64,000 bases of DNA from Myrica gale (lineage: Eukaryota; Streptophyta; Magnoliopsida; Fagales; Myricaceae): NCBI GenBank assembly GCA_963930655.1, contig OZ005620.1:19473001-19537000 (forward strand). The letters are read 5' to 3'. A model generated the notes under the pieces. The model made no database searches, had not been told where the DNA came from, and saw only the letters and a program-made list of their open reading frames with translations. Below are positions 35,812 to 44,248 of the stretch, one piece after another; the first letter of the stretch is position 1; every line of letters starts with the position of its first letter. Made by a program: the position numbers and the translations under genes.

Positions 35812-38800
35812 CCCCCCCGCAAGCTGAGCGTCGGATTGGAGCAGACATGAAGCTTGGAGCGAAAGAATTCAAAGAGAGGGCGAGGAACACTCTTGGTGAA
35901 TAGATCAGCAACCTGGAGATGAGAGGGCACATACTGAGTCCGAAGTTTGCCAGCAATAACAAGTTCCCGAAGGAAATGATAATCAAGTTCAACATGCTTA
36001 GCTCGTTTGTGAGAGACAGGATTAGAGCTTAAGAAGAGAGCACTTTTGTTGTCACATAACAGAAGGGGCTTGTGCGACAGAGAGACCCGAAGATCCTGAA
36101 GAAGATGCATGAGCCAGAGAAGTTCTGCTGCAGTAGTCGCAAGAGCACGATATTCAGATTCACAGCTAGAACGGGAGACAGTAGGTTGCTTTTTGGCACT
36201 CCAAGAAACCAAATTATCGCCAAGATAAATAGAATAACCAGAGGTAGAGCGACGAGTGTCAGGACATCCAGCCCAGTCAGCATCAGAGTAGGCAACCAAG
36301 GCACCGGGAGCGGCAGAAGGGCGAAAAGTAAGACCAAAGTGAAGAGTGCCCTTGACATAGCGAAGAATGCGTTTGACAGCAAGAAAATGATCTGTAGTAG
36401 GAGCATGCAGAAACTGACTGACAGAGTTGACAGCATGAGCGATGTCTGGCCGGGTGATGGTCAAGTACTGGAGAGCACCAACTAGAGAGCGGTAGAGAGT
36501 AGGGTCCGAGAAAGGAGAACCAGTGCCAGTCAAATGGTGGGAGACTACCATGGGAGTGGGAACAGGCTTGCTATCAAGCAACTGAGCTCGAGTAAGGATA
36601 TCCCGTGCATATTTCAGTTGACTAATAAAAAGACCATCAGTTATGGAGGTGGCTTCCAAACCAAGAAAATAGCTGAGGGAACCCAGATCTTTGGTGGCAA
36701 ACTCGGAATTGAGCCTGCGAGTGAAGCTGTCAAGAAGAGAGGAGTTGTTGCCAGTAATAATAATGTCATCAACATAAAGGAGCAAATAAATAATATCTGA
36801 ATGCTGATGAAACACAAAAAGAGAAGTATCAGCACGGCTACAAGAAAAACCAAGTGTAATGAGGAAGGTACTGAAGCGCTGAAACCAGGCACGAGGAGCT
36901 TGCTTGAGACCATAGAGTGCTTTTTGCAATTGACAGACATGATCAGGGTAGCGAGGATCAACATACCCAGGAGGTTGCTCCATATAAACTGTTTCAGTGA
37001 GATTACCATTGAGAAAAGCATTCTTGACGTCTAGTTGACGAAGAGGCCATCGGTGGGTAACAGCAAGAGAAAGCACAACACAAACAGTAGTAGCCTTGAT
37101 AACAGGGCTAAAGGGGTCGGTGTAGTCAAGTCCAGGCACCTGAGTGTAGCCTTTGGCAACAAGACGGGCCTTGAGGCGCTCAATGGATCCATCAGGCAGA
37201 TACTTAGTCCGGAACACCCATTTGGAACCAACAATGTTTGAGTTAGAAGGCCGAGGGACCAAGATCCATGTACGGTTGTGCTGCAGGGCACGAACTTCGT
37301 CATCCATGGCAGCAAGCCAAGCAGGATTTTTGGCAGCAGATTTAAATCCTTTAGGCTCAGTAGAGGCAAGGAGGGCATGAAGAAGACCAGAGGAGCCCAG
37401 GACACTGAGATTTGCAGGATGACGAGTCTTGAAAATACCAGCCTTGGCGCGGGTGAGCATCAGGTGAGAGCCCAACGAAGGTGTCGGAAGAGAAGAAGCA
37501 ACGGGAGTCGCAACAGGAGGCAAACGAGGAGCCGGAACTGGGGTAGAGGAACCTGCAAGAGGAGGAGAAACCTGCAAGGACTCAGCCACTGGGTCAGTAC
37601 AAATAACACATGGGTGAGATCCGGATGGAGTAATGTGTGAGGAATGATGCATAGAGGAGGAAGGGTCGTTACGAAGAGAATTTGGTTCAAGAAAATTAGA
37701 AAAAGTAAGAGATGACATGGGCTGAGCGTGAGAGCTAGAGTGAGAGGGAAAATAAGTTTCATCAAACTGAGCATGGCGGGTGATATAGAGCCTAGAGGTA
37801 GAGGTGTCAAGACAGCGAAACCCCTTATGTGAAGAGATATAGCCTAAAAAAATGCAAGGAATGGTACGAGGGGAAAATTTGTGAGGCATATAAGCACGTA
37901 AACAAGGATACACACGACAACCAAAAGGATGAAAATTTTCATAATTAGGTGGAGAACCATAGAGAAGCTCAAAAGGAGACTTACCGCCAAGAAGCGAGGT
38001 GGGCAAGCGGTTGATAATGTAGGCTGCAGTACTGAAGGCGTCAACCCAGAAGCGAGGAGATAGATGAGAGTGAAAAAGGAGGGCTAGACCAGTCTCAGTG
38101 ACATGACGATGTTTTCGTTCAGCACGACCATTTTGAGCAGGTGTATAGGGGCAAGAGAGTTGATGGTGAATACCAAAAGTGCGAAGATGCGCGGTGAAGC
38201 GATTGCTGGTAAATTCGGCACCACCATCACTTTGAAATATTTTGATGCGGGTGGAATGTTGATTTTCAACAAACGTTTGGAAGTGAAGAAAAACTTCATA
38301 AAAGTCAGATTTAAATTTCAAGGGATAAAGCCAAGTGAAACGAGAATGATCATCAATGAATATAACATAATAAATAAAGCCCAAATTTGATTTGACAGGG
38401 GAAGGGCCCCAAATGTCGCAATGAATAAGATCCAAGATATGAGAGGACCTACGTTCATTCCGAGGATATGGTAAGCGGTGATTTTTGGCAAGTTGGCATG
38501 TATCACACAATTTTGGAGAAGGCAATAAAGATGTAAGATGAAGATGACCTTTTTTATTCAAAAGAGAAAGAACGGAATGATTTACATGACCAAGACGAGC
38601 ATGCCATAAATCATAAGATGCATGAAGGGCTTTATTTTTAAGAACAGAAAGAAAAGCAGAGTTGCCGCGCTCCAGCACATATAAGCCACCATCACGTTTA
38701 CCGGTTGCCACCACCCTCCCCGTTTGACGATTCTGGACAGAAAAAGAATTATGAGTAAATATAACAGAGAGAGGAAAATCAGAAGTTAATTTACTAATAG

Positions 38801-39962
38801 AGAGGAGATTTTTAGTGAGACGAGGAACAACTAAAACATCCAATAAATGGAGGTTGGGAAGAGGAGAGAGGGTACCGGTATGAGTAATGGGAAGAGAAGC
38901 ACCATTCCCTACAATTACACAATCCTTACCCGTGTAGTTATTTGAGTGGGCCAAAGTGGAGGAATCAGGGGTCATGTGGGCCGAAGCCCCAGTATCTAGG
39001 AACCAGTCACTGGGTGCAGGCCCATGAAGCCCACAAGAAGCATTGAAGGCCTCGGCAAGGTGAGCTGAAGGCTCACTCCGTGCGATATCAGACCGTGCAT
39101 AACGTTGATGGCACCGGTCGGCATAGTGACCCTCCTGCCGGCAGATCTGACACCGTGGTGGACGGCGTGGCTGACCGGAGCGGTGGCGTTGATTTGGCTG
39201 CCCGTTACCACGATGGGATGACTGTCCAGAGCCATTCCTAGTGGTCTGTTGTGGACGGGAGTGTGTGTTGGGCCGATAGTTACCACCATGGGTGGTGGCG
39301 GTGAAGGCAGCGGAGGAAGGAGGAGCCGATTGGTCAAGGGATTTTTGGAAGAGTTCAAAACTCTCAGCTTTGGAGACAAGATCGGCAAAACAGGGCAGGG
39401 GAGTTTGAGCCATTTGAGCGGTGGAAAAAGTGGTGAAATCAGATCCAAGACCCCGGAGAAACCAGTGAGACTTATCAGAGCCATCGACAGGCCGTCCGAT
39501 GGCATGCAGCTGATCACAAAGAGATTTGAAGGTCCGGGCATACTCAGAAACCGTACGGGTGCCGCGTTTCATCAACTGTAAATCGTCTTTGAGACGAAGT
39601 TCTCTGGCTTTGGAGCGATGGCTGAAGGAATTTTCAAGGGCAAGCCAAGCTGCACGTGAGGTAGAAAGTCCCACAACCTCAGCCATAGCTTCTTCGGTGA
39701 GGGAGGAGAGCAGAAGGCTCAAGAGGCGTTGGTCAGTGTGCTTCCACGCCAGGTGTTTGGTATTGGGTGTCTTAGAAGTGGGGGGATCAAACTGAGGAGG
39801 AGGTTCGAGAGTGCCATCAACATGGCCTAATAATTCTTGGCTTTCAAGGAGAGGGAGTAATTGGCTTTTCCACAGAAGGTAATTGGAGGAGGAAAGCTTG
39901 ATAGTAACCATGTGAATCATGGTGTTGAAGGAAAGAAGGGTGGGGTTGGATTCGGCAGCCAT
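35790..39962 (-). CDS. Copia gag-pol polyprotein, intact
   Basis: 1390 codons from the ATG at 39962, just downstream of LTR and primer site; the frame stays open upstream but that part is leader. Domain order is copia type: gag (about 1-260), zinc knuckle C271-C274-H279-C284, aspartic protease around DTGA (323-326), integrase zinc finger ending CDTCQLAKNHRLPY and core HCDIWGPSPV, reverse transcriptase with YVDDIIITG, and RNase H with SDADWAGCPDTRRSTSGY. The product assembles virus-like particles, copies the RNA and integrates the cDNA. No stop or frameshift is seen. The stop codon lies 22 bp inside the 3' LTR. Lineage (Ale/RE1-like) is inferred from sequence character. Confidence 0.95.
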   Translation of the reverse strand: MAAESNPTLLSFNTMIHMVTIKLSSSNYLLWKSQLLPLLESQELLGHVDGTLEPPPQFDPPTSKTPNTKHLAWKHTDQRLLSLLLSSLTEEAMAEVVGLSTSRAAWLALENSFSHRSKARELRLKDDLQLMKRGTRTVSEYARTFKSLCDQLHAIGRPVDGSDKSHWFLRGLGSDFTTFSTAQMAQTPLPCFADLVSKAESFELFQKSLDQSAPPSSAAFTATTHGGNYRPNTHSRPQQTTRNGSGQSSHRGNGQPNQRHRSGQPRRPPRCQICRQEGHYADRCHQRYARSDIARSEPSAHLAEAFNASCGLHGPAPSDWFLDTGASAHMTPDSSTLAHSNNYTGKDCVIVGNGASLPITHTGTLSPLPNLHLLDVLVVPRLTKNLLSISKLTSDFPLSVIFTHNSFSVQNRQTGRVVATGKRDGGLYVLERGNSAFLSVLKNKALHASYDLWHARLGHVNHSVLSLLNKKGHLHLTSLLPSPKLCDTCQLAKNHRLPYPRNERRSSHILDLIHCDIWGPSPVKSNLGFIYYVIFIDDHSRFTWLYPLKFKSDFYEVFLHFQTFVENQHSTRIKIFQSDGGAEFTSNRFTAHLRTFGIHHQLSCPYTPAQNGRAERKHRHVTETGLALLFHSHLSPRFWVDAFSTAAYIINRLPTSLLGGKSPFELLYGSPPNYENFHPFGCRVYPCLRAYMPHKFSPRTIPCIFLGYISSHKGFRCLDTSTSRLYITRHAQFDETYFPSHSSSHAQPMSSLTFSNFLEPNSLRNDPSSSMHHSSHITPSGSHPCVICTDPVAESLQVSPPLAGSSTPVPAPRLPPVATPVASSLPTPSLGSHLMLTRAKAGIFKTRHPANLSVLGSSGLLHALLASTEPKGFKSAAKNPAWLAAMDDEVRALQHNRTWILVPRPSNSNIVGSKWVFRTKYLPDGSIERLKARLVAKGYTQVPGLDYTDPFSPVIKATTVCVVLSLAVTHRWPLRQLDVKNAFLNGNLTETVYMEQPPGYVDPRYPDHVCQLQKALYGLKQAPRAWFQRFSTFLITLGFSCSRADTSLFVFHQHSDIIYLLLYVDDIIITGNNSSLLDSFTRRLNSEFATKDLGSLSYFLGLEATSITDGLFISQLKYARDILTRAQLLDSKPVPTPMVVSHHLTGTGSPFSDPTLYRSLVGALQYLTITRPDIAHAVNSVSQFLHAPTTDHFLAVKRILRYVKGTLHFGLTFRPSAAPGALVAYSDADWAGCPDTRRSTSGYSIYLGDNLVSWSAKKQPTVSRSSCESEYRALATTAAELLWLMHLLQDLRVSLSHKPLLLCDNKSALFLSSNPVSHKRAKHVELDYHFLRELVIAGKLRTQYVPSHLQVADLFTKSVPRPLFEFFRSKLHVCSNPTLSLRGGVKETMP

Positions 39963-39993
39963 TGGGGGAAAAAATTCTAGAGGATCGAGAGAG

Positions 39994-40005
39994 GCTCTGA
40001 TACCA
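39994..40005 (-). other. Primer-binding site of young copia element
   Basis: Reads TGGTATCAGAGC on the minus strand, directly after the 5' LTR. Confidence 0.93.
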
Positions 40006-40222
40006 TATGAAGGTTTGATCAAAAACCACCACACTCAATCGTGGTGAGTATAGTTCTATTTATATTCAATATGAATAATTACAAAGTAGGAAACTAGAAT
40101 CAATTTGTACAATACAATTCCTATAATTAAGGTACAAGATATGGAGCCTTGAATCAAGGCGTAATTCCTATAATTAAGCTAGAGGATACTAAGCCGTGAA
40201 TCAAGGCATAGTTTCCTTAACA
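40006..40222 (-). repeat. 5' LTR of young copia element
   Basis: Same 217-bp sequence as 35595-35811; should contain the element's Pol II promoter. Confidence 0.93.
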
Positions 40223-40470
40223 AGTATTACGTCAGTGGCATTGTCTCCTTTACGTCAGTGGGTTTTGCAGGCGTGTTTTGTATGATGTGTTTGTTTACAA
40301 CTTCAAACTTTATAATCGTTTGCATTGGGCTTAGATATTTAACATAAACCAGTGCATTTGACTGTGTAATTAGCAAGATGCAAAGCCATATTTGATGGAG
40401 CTTGAAAACAACATACAGCTAGCAGGTTTAGGTTGTGTAATCGTCGATGTGCATGTTAAGTACCAAGGCT

Positions 40471-40522
40471 GTCGCGCGCGCGACGGCCTTGATAATTACC
40501 GAGGCTCTGTCGCGCGCGCGAC
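40471..40522. repeat. Paired CpG palindromes in the long-TIR transposon
   Basis: GTCGCGCGCGCGAC, a 14-bp perfect palindrome, occurs at 40471-40484 and 40509-40522, each inside a larger imperfect GGC..GCC palindrome. Related CGCGCG runs lie in the left half of the same transposon (near 34955-34975 and 35453-35472). Confidence 0.85.
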
Positions 40523-40597
40523 AGCCTGGGTAATTATCCTAGTGATGCAATTACAACATTCAGAGTCTCAGACTATTGGTACAACAACTGCGTTGAG

Positions 40598-41128
40598 TTA
40601 ACTCAGCCACAAATACTTAACCATTAGGAACGACAAGCTTGATAAATTATTTAAGTCCGCCGTTTGGTTTCCGGGTTTCTTTTCTTTTGTGGGGGTGAAC
40701 GAGATCGTCGACCAGAACTTGTTGTTACTTCTCCCTTCACTTTTGCTCCTGAGGAAGTCTTTCAGGAAAACCCACCTCTTTGAGCTCCTACTGGCTGAAG
40801 AAGATCTCGAAAAAGAAGCAGAAACTGAAGGAGTTGTAGTCTCTGAACATAACTCCACGATCTTTTCCCTTTCAGACTCTTCTACTTCCAAACAAGTAGT
40901 TTGGTTCGCTGAGCTCGTATTCTTATCTCTCTCCTCGTCCTCTGCCCACTCAAACACTGTGTTTCTCATCGGAGACATAGATCTGGTTCTTCTGCGCAGA
41001 GACTTGTTGCGTAGCCTCAGATCTCTGCCTCTCTCGCCAAGCTGATCCGTGTCGAAATCGTCCTCTTCTGCTTCGAGATCCTGCAATGGAGCTAAAACCT
41101 GAGGCTGTTCCAAGTGGGTAGAGAGCAT
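40598..41128 (-). CDS. DUF1645-like protein frame captured by the transposon
   Basis: A 176-codon frame from the ATG at 41128, ending at 40598. Family-like motifs are SLRRRTRSMSPMRN (about residues 44-57), a serine-rich stretch (SASFSRSSSASRSSKRW) and FLKDFLRSKSEGRSNNKFW, as in plant DUF1645 proteins, whose biochemical role is unknown. The frame lies wholly inside the long-TIR element and its start is only about 25 bp from the right TIR, so any promoter would come from the TIR. The N-terminus differs from what I expect of full-length family members, suggesting a partial capture, but the frame is open. Expression is unknown; it could be a transduplicated gene or a pseudogene. Confidence 0.6.
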   Translation of the reverse strand: MLSTHLEQPQVLAPLQDLEAEEDDFDTDQLGERGRDLRLRNKSLRRRTRSMSPMRNTVFEWAEDEERDKNTSSANQTTCLEVEESEREKIVELCSETTTPSVSASFSRSSSASRSSKRWVFLKDFLRSKSEGRSNNKFWSTISFTPTKEKKPGNQTADLNNLSSLSFLMVKYLWLS

Positions 41129-41151
41129 CACTGGGCGGGAAGAAATTCTTA

Positions 41152-41337
41152 GTGAAACGGTGAGTTTTGCTCACCTTTACATTTTAACCCTTTGTCTAAC
41201 GTTTTCTTCTTTGATTTTTGTTTTTTTTAAGCTATTTTAATACCGGCCGTCGGATGAGATCATTAATTCGCTGTCACTCATCCGACGGCTGGTTAGGACG
41301 TACTCGGTGATTCCCTCTTAGGAGGGAATCCGAGTCC
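41152..41337. repeat. Right terminal inverted repeat
   Basis: Inverted partner of 34720-34905; ends GGGAATCCGAGTCC, followed by CTCGT. Confidence 0.8.
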
Positions 41338-41471
41338 CTCGTTTTAGCGTTAAGAGAGATATTTCACTGCCCTCTGCACTGCAATTAAAACTAATTAATT
41401 GCCAAGGACATCAACCGTCAAGGTCTCAGTACTTCCGCTGCTTTGGTATCTTTTTGGGTGGCTCTCAAGCT

Positions 41472-43074
41472 ATGGCCAGTGTTTCTGCCCGTACTTTATC
41501 CTCAGCCTCAGTTCTCCCAATTTTTCAACCAAAAAGGTCCATTTCCAACTTCATCCAATGCTGTGAGAACCCAAGGGAGCCTGTTGAGCTAACCAGTAAT
41601 GGGTTGGCTACTTTTCCGGAAAAGAATGCTCGTAGCAGTTCAGGTGCTAAAGTTCCACCTCCTAGGCCTCGCCGGATAATCCTGGTTAGACATGGACAGA
41701 GTGAAGGAAATGTTGATGAGAGTGCTTATACAAGAGTTGCTGATCCAAAGATTGCACTGACAGAGAAAGGGATGGCTGAAGCAGAGGAATGTGGGAGAAG
41801 TATTAGGGAGTTGATTGAGCAAGATAAAGTGGACAATTGACAAGTCTACTTCTATGTGTCTCCATATAGAAGGACACTTCAAACTCTAAAAAGCTTAGCT
41901 CGCCCGTTCGAGCGCTCAAGAGTTGCTGGATTGAGAGAAGAACCTCGTCTAAGAGAACAGGATTTTGGTAGGTGTTTCATTTGGTCGACCTTGTTAACTT
42001 AGAAAAAAATCAATCGACAAGACATTGAAGAAGTTCCGTGCTGAGGAACAAAACCCAAAAGTTCAGTAACAGAACTACCAAATTGGAAATTGTATGATAG
42101 TTCACTTTGTCATACAGATGAAAGACAGAGGGACCTTGTTTTAGAGCCTAACCTACCGAATTTATTTCATCAGACCAACTGTAAATCCCCTAATCAAGTA
42201 CTGTTATTATTTTGGTCCTGAAAGGAATTCCTTACAGCTTTTCATATTTTTCTATAAAAGGGAATTTTCAGGATCGAGAGAAGATGCGAGTAGAGAAAGC
42301 CCTTCGCATGCTTTATGGTCGTTTCTTTTACCGCTTTCCGAACGGGGAATCTGCAGCTGATGTTTATGACAGAATAACAGGTAGTTTGCTCATTTTGACA
42401 AACATTATTCCTCGAATTTATAACTTCACAACGTACGTTATGTGCGCATCACTTCAACAGGTTTCAGAGAAACGCTGAGATCAGATATTGATGTCGGCCG
42501 GTTTCAGCCACCCGGCCAACGAAACCCAAATATGAATATAGTGATAGTCTCGCACGGTCTGACTCTCAGTGTGTTTCTGATGAGATGGTACAAATGGACG
42601 GTGGAGCAATTTGAAGGGATAAATAACTTTGACAATGGGAGAATGATTGTTATGGAAAAAGGCTACGGAGGAAGGTAAATCCTCTGTTCTCTCATCAACT
42701 CCACGGGAAACATTTTAAACTATCATCAGAATATTACAAAACTCTATACATATCTGGGTTCTTGATATACGATCGGTAATCCACAGGTACAGTTTATTAG
42801 TGCATCACAGTGAAGAAGAACTCAGAGAGTTTGGATTGACAGACGACATGCTGTTGGATCAGGACTGGTAAAAACTTTGGCCTGTCTTCTTACATTCCCA
42901 GATTCCTGACTGTTGGAAAAACCCTGAACATTGCAATCTTTTGTTTCCGTTTAGACTAACGTTGGTGTTTGTTGGCTTCTGACAAGGCAAAAATATGCAA
43001 AACCTGGTGAACTGAACTATGACTGCCCGACGATGAATTCCTTCTTCACCCACTTCAACGAGGAAGGTAGCTAG
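41472..43074 (+). pseudogene. Phosphoglycerate-mutase-like (AT74-type) gene with in-frame stop
   Basis: Histidine-phosphatase superfamily gene of the plant AT74/AT74H type; substrate unknown. Five exons: 41472-41967, 42261-42380, 42461-42674, 42787-42867, 42987-43074, 333 codons with consistent phases and GT-AG introns. The catalytic LVRHGQSEGN motif is present, with the second histidine in VSHGLTL and conserved YRFPNGESAADVYDRI and WTVEQFEG. Codon 123 (41838-41840) is TGA where family members have Trp (DDW-VYFYVSPYRRT). The same frame continues intact on both sides, so this single change truncates the protein to 122 residues, removing the second active-site half. The N-terminal 60 or so residues look like an organelle transit peptide. 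A transposon ends 135 bp upstream of the ATG. It is a recent null allele, unless the stop is a sequence error or is read through. Confidence 0.85.
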
Positions 43075-44248
43075 ATCTGAGTTAAGAGGTAGTGCCACTT
43101 ACCGGGATGGCACCAGAAAATTGAAGCCGGGGGAGCCCCAAGATGAATGCATGGGAGCCAAACACAAACTAGATACGCATGACCAATCAGTTGTTTTTCA
43201 GTCTAATCCCTACCTCAGATGTAAATGGTGATCTGAAATATCGATTTGTGAAGACCCAGAAACGTAATGCTATATGTTTCCCTTTATGCAGTGTTGGCTT
43301 AGAAAACTACTGGGTTTCCAAGTCCTACTTTCTTTGAGTAGCGTCTCAGTAATAATAATGGCTTCCACTGCTCTGGCAAGCGACCTCTAAATTGAAACTC
43401 GAAGAATGGTTCAATGCACGAACGAAGTCAACCTCTTGCTTTTAGGCTTCTCAAAGTCTATTGCAGTAACTATCTGAAATGACCAATCGAACATGGAAGA
43501 GCACCAAATTTCGGCACACATACAGCTTCAGCAGTATTTTGGTCTTTGGAAGTGTCGTTCAAGAAAATTTCACTTCCCATAAGATACTCAGAAATCAACC
43601 GTACCCGCAAAAACAAGGAAATTGGACGCAACTACCAGCTGTGAGCCTCTGGCAAAATACGAGCTCCTACCCTCATTGGGCACAACAGCACAAACGACTA
43701 AGATAGCATGACCATAGCCCATAGGAAAGCACAGATCTTCCAGTATTGACAGGCTTCGGATCTTTGATCCTGCATTACAAATTACAATAATATGGCCACG
43801 GACAAGAGACTTGATGGTTGCTAACAGGCACACAAAGGTTTTTCCCTGGATTCTTCTAAATCTGAAATTAATACGTGGAAAAAACGTGAACAACAAAACG
43901 TCGTATTCACTTTTTGCAACCGGTGACACAAAAATGTAACTTTTGCATTGATTTGAAAATATATTCGATTGGAAACCAAAGAGGCAACACACTCCCAGAC
44001 TTGGCCACAAAAATAATATATATTTAAAATGGGAAGTCAAAACTGAGAAGCAACCACTAGACCTTGCCTAAAATTGAAAAGGTAATCAAAAGCGGGAATG
44101 CAAATCCAACAAGCACCGGCATATGAGGAGAACTGCAGGATTGGATGCTTTCCTGCTGAAAATTAAAAAATTTCACCAGGTTCAATATACTTCTCTACCT
44201 GCAGATGCACCCAATGTTAAGGCAAAAAAGGGGCACTGGGTACAAATA
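43075..44248. other. Convergent 3' flanks of the PGM-like and RS-rich genes
   Basis: The two genes point at each other, so this 1.2-kb stretch should hold both 3' UTRs. No domain-bearing frame; the minus frame 43588-44040 is unrecognised. Confidence 0.5.

Larger units (their letters stand above)
35595..40222 (-). mobile_element. Young, apparently complete copia retrotransposon (RE1-like)
   Basis: LTRs 40006-40222 (5') and 35595-35811 (3'), each 217 bp, look identical by eye. Perfect 5-bp TSDs AGTAT at 35590-35594 and 40223-40227. The primer site TGGTATCAGAGC is at 40005-39994 (minus), and the polypurine tract is the C7 run at 35812-35818. One long open gag-pol frame fills the interior. Identical LTRs and an undamaged frame point to very recent insertion into the long-TIR transposon; it may be transposition-competent. 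Confidence 0.95.
34715..41342. mobile_element. Long-TIR DNA transposon carrying a DUF1645-like frame
   Basis: The ends 34720-34905 and 41337-41152 are inverted copies. The first ~100 bases are nearly identical (GGACTCGGATTCCCTCCTAA, then ACCAGCCGTCGGATGAGTGACAG), homology is patchy for the next ~60 bases, and it resumes at AACTCACCGTTTCACT at the same depth on both sides. CTCGT lies immediately outside both ends (34715-34719, 41338-41342). Removing the nested copia element leaves about 2 kb. The long TIRs and captured gene sequence recall Pack-MULEs, but Mutator elements normally leave 9-11 bp TSDs, so superfamily is open. No transposase seen; non-autonomous. Confidence 0.75.

Noticed and set aside
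36029..39795. Many frames of 60-180 codons on both strands
   Set aside because: Out-of-frame shadows of the intact copia polyprotein.
34720..41337. Reading the two inverted ends as two unrelated solo MITEs
   Set aside because: Homology recurs at equal depth on both sides and the same CTCGT flanks both outer ends, favouring one element, although this is not proven.
41454..41471. Starting the PGM-like protein at 41454
   Set aside because: That codon is TTG; the ATG at 41472 begins the transit-like sequence.
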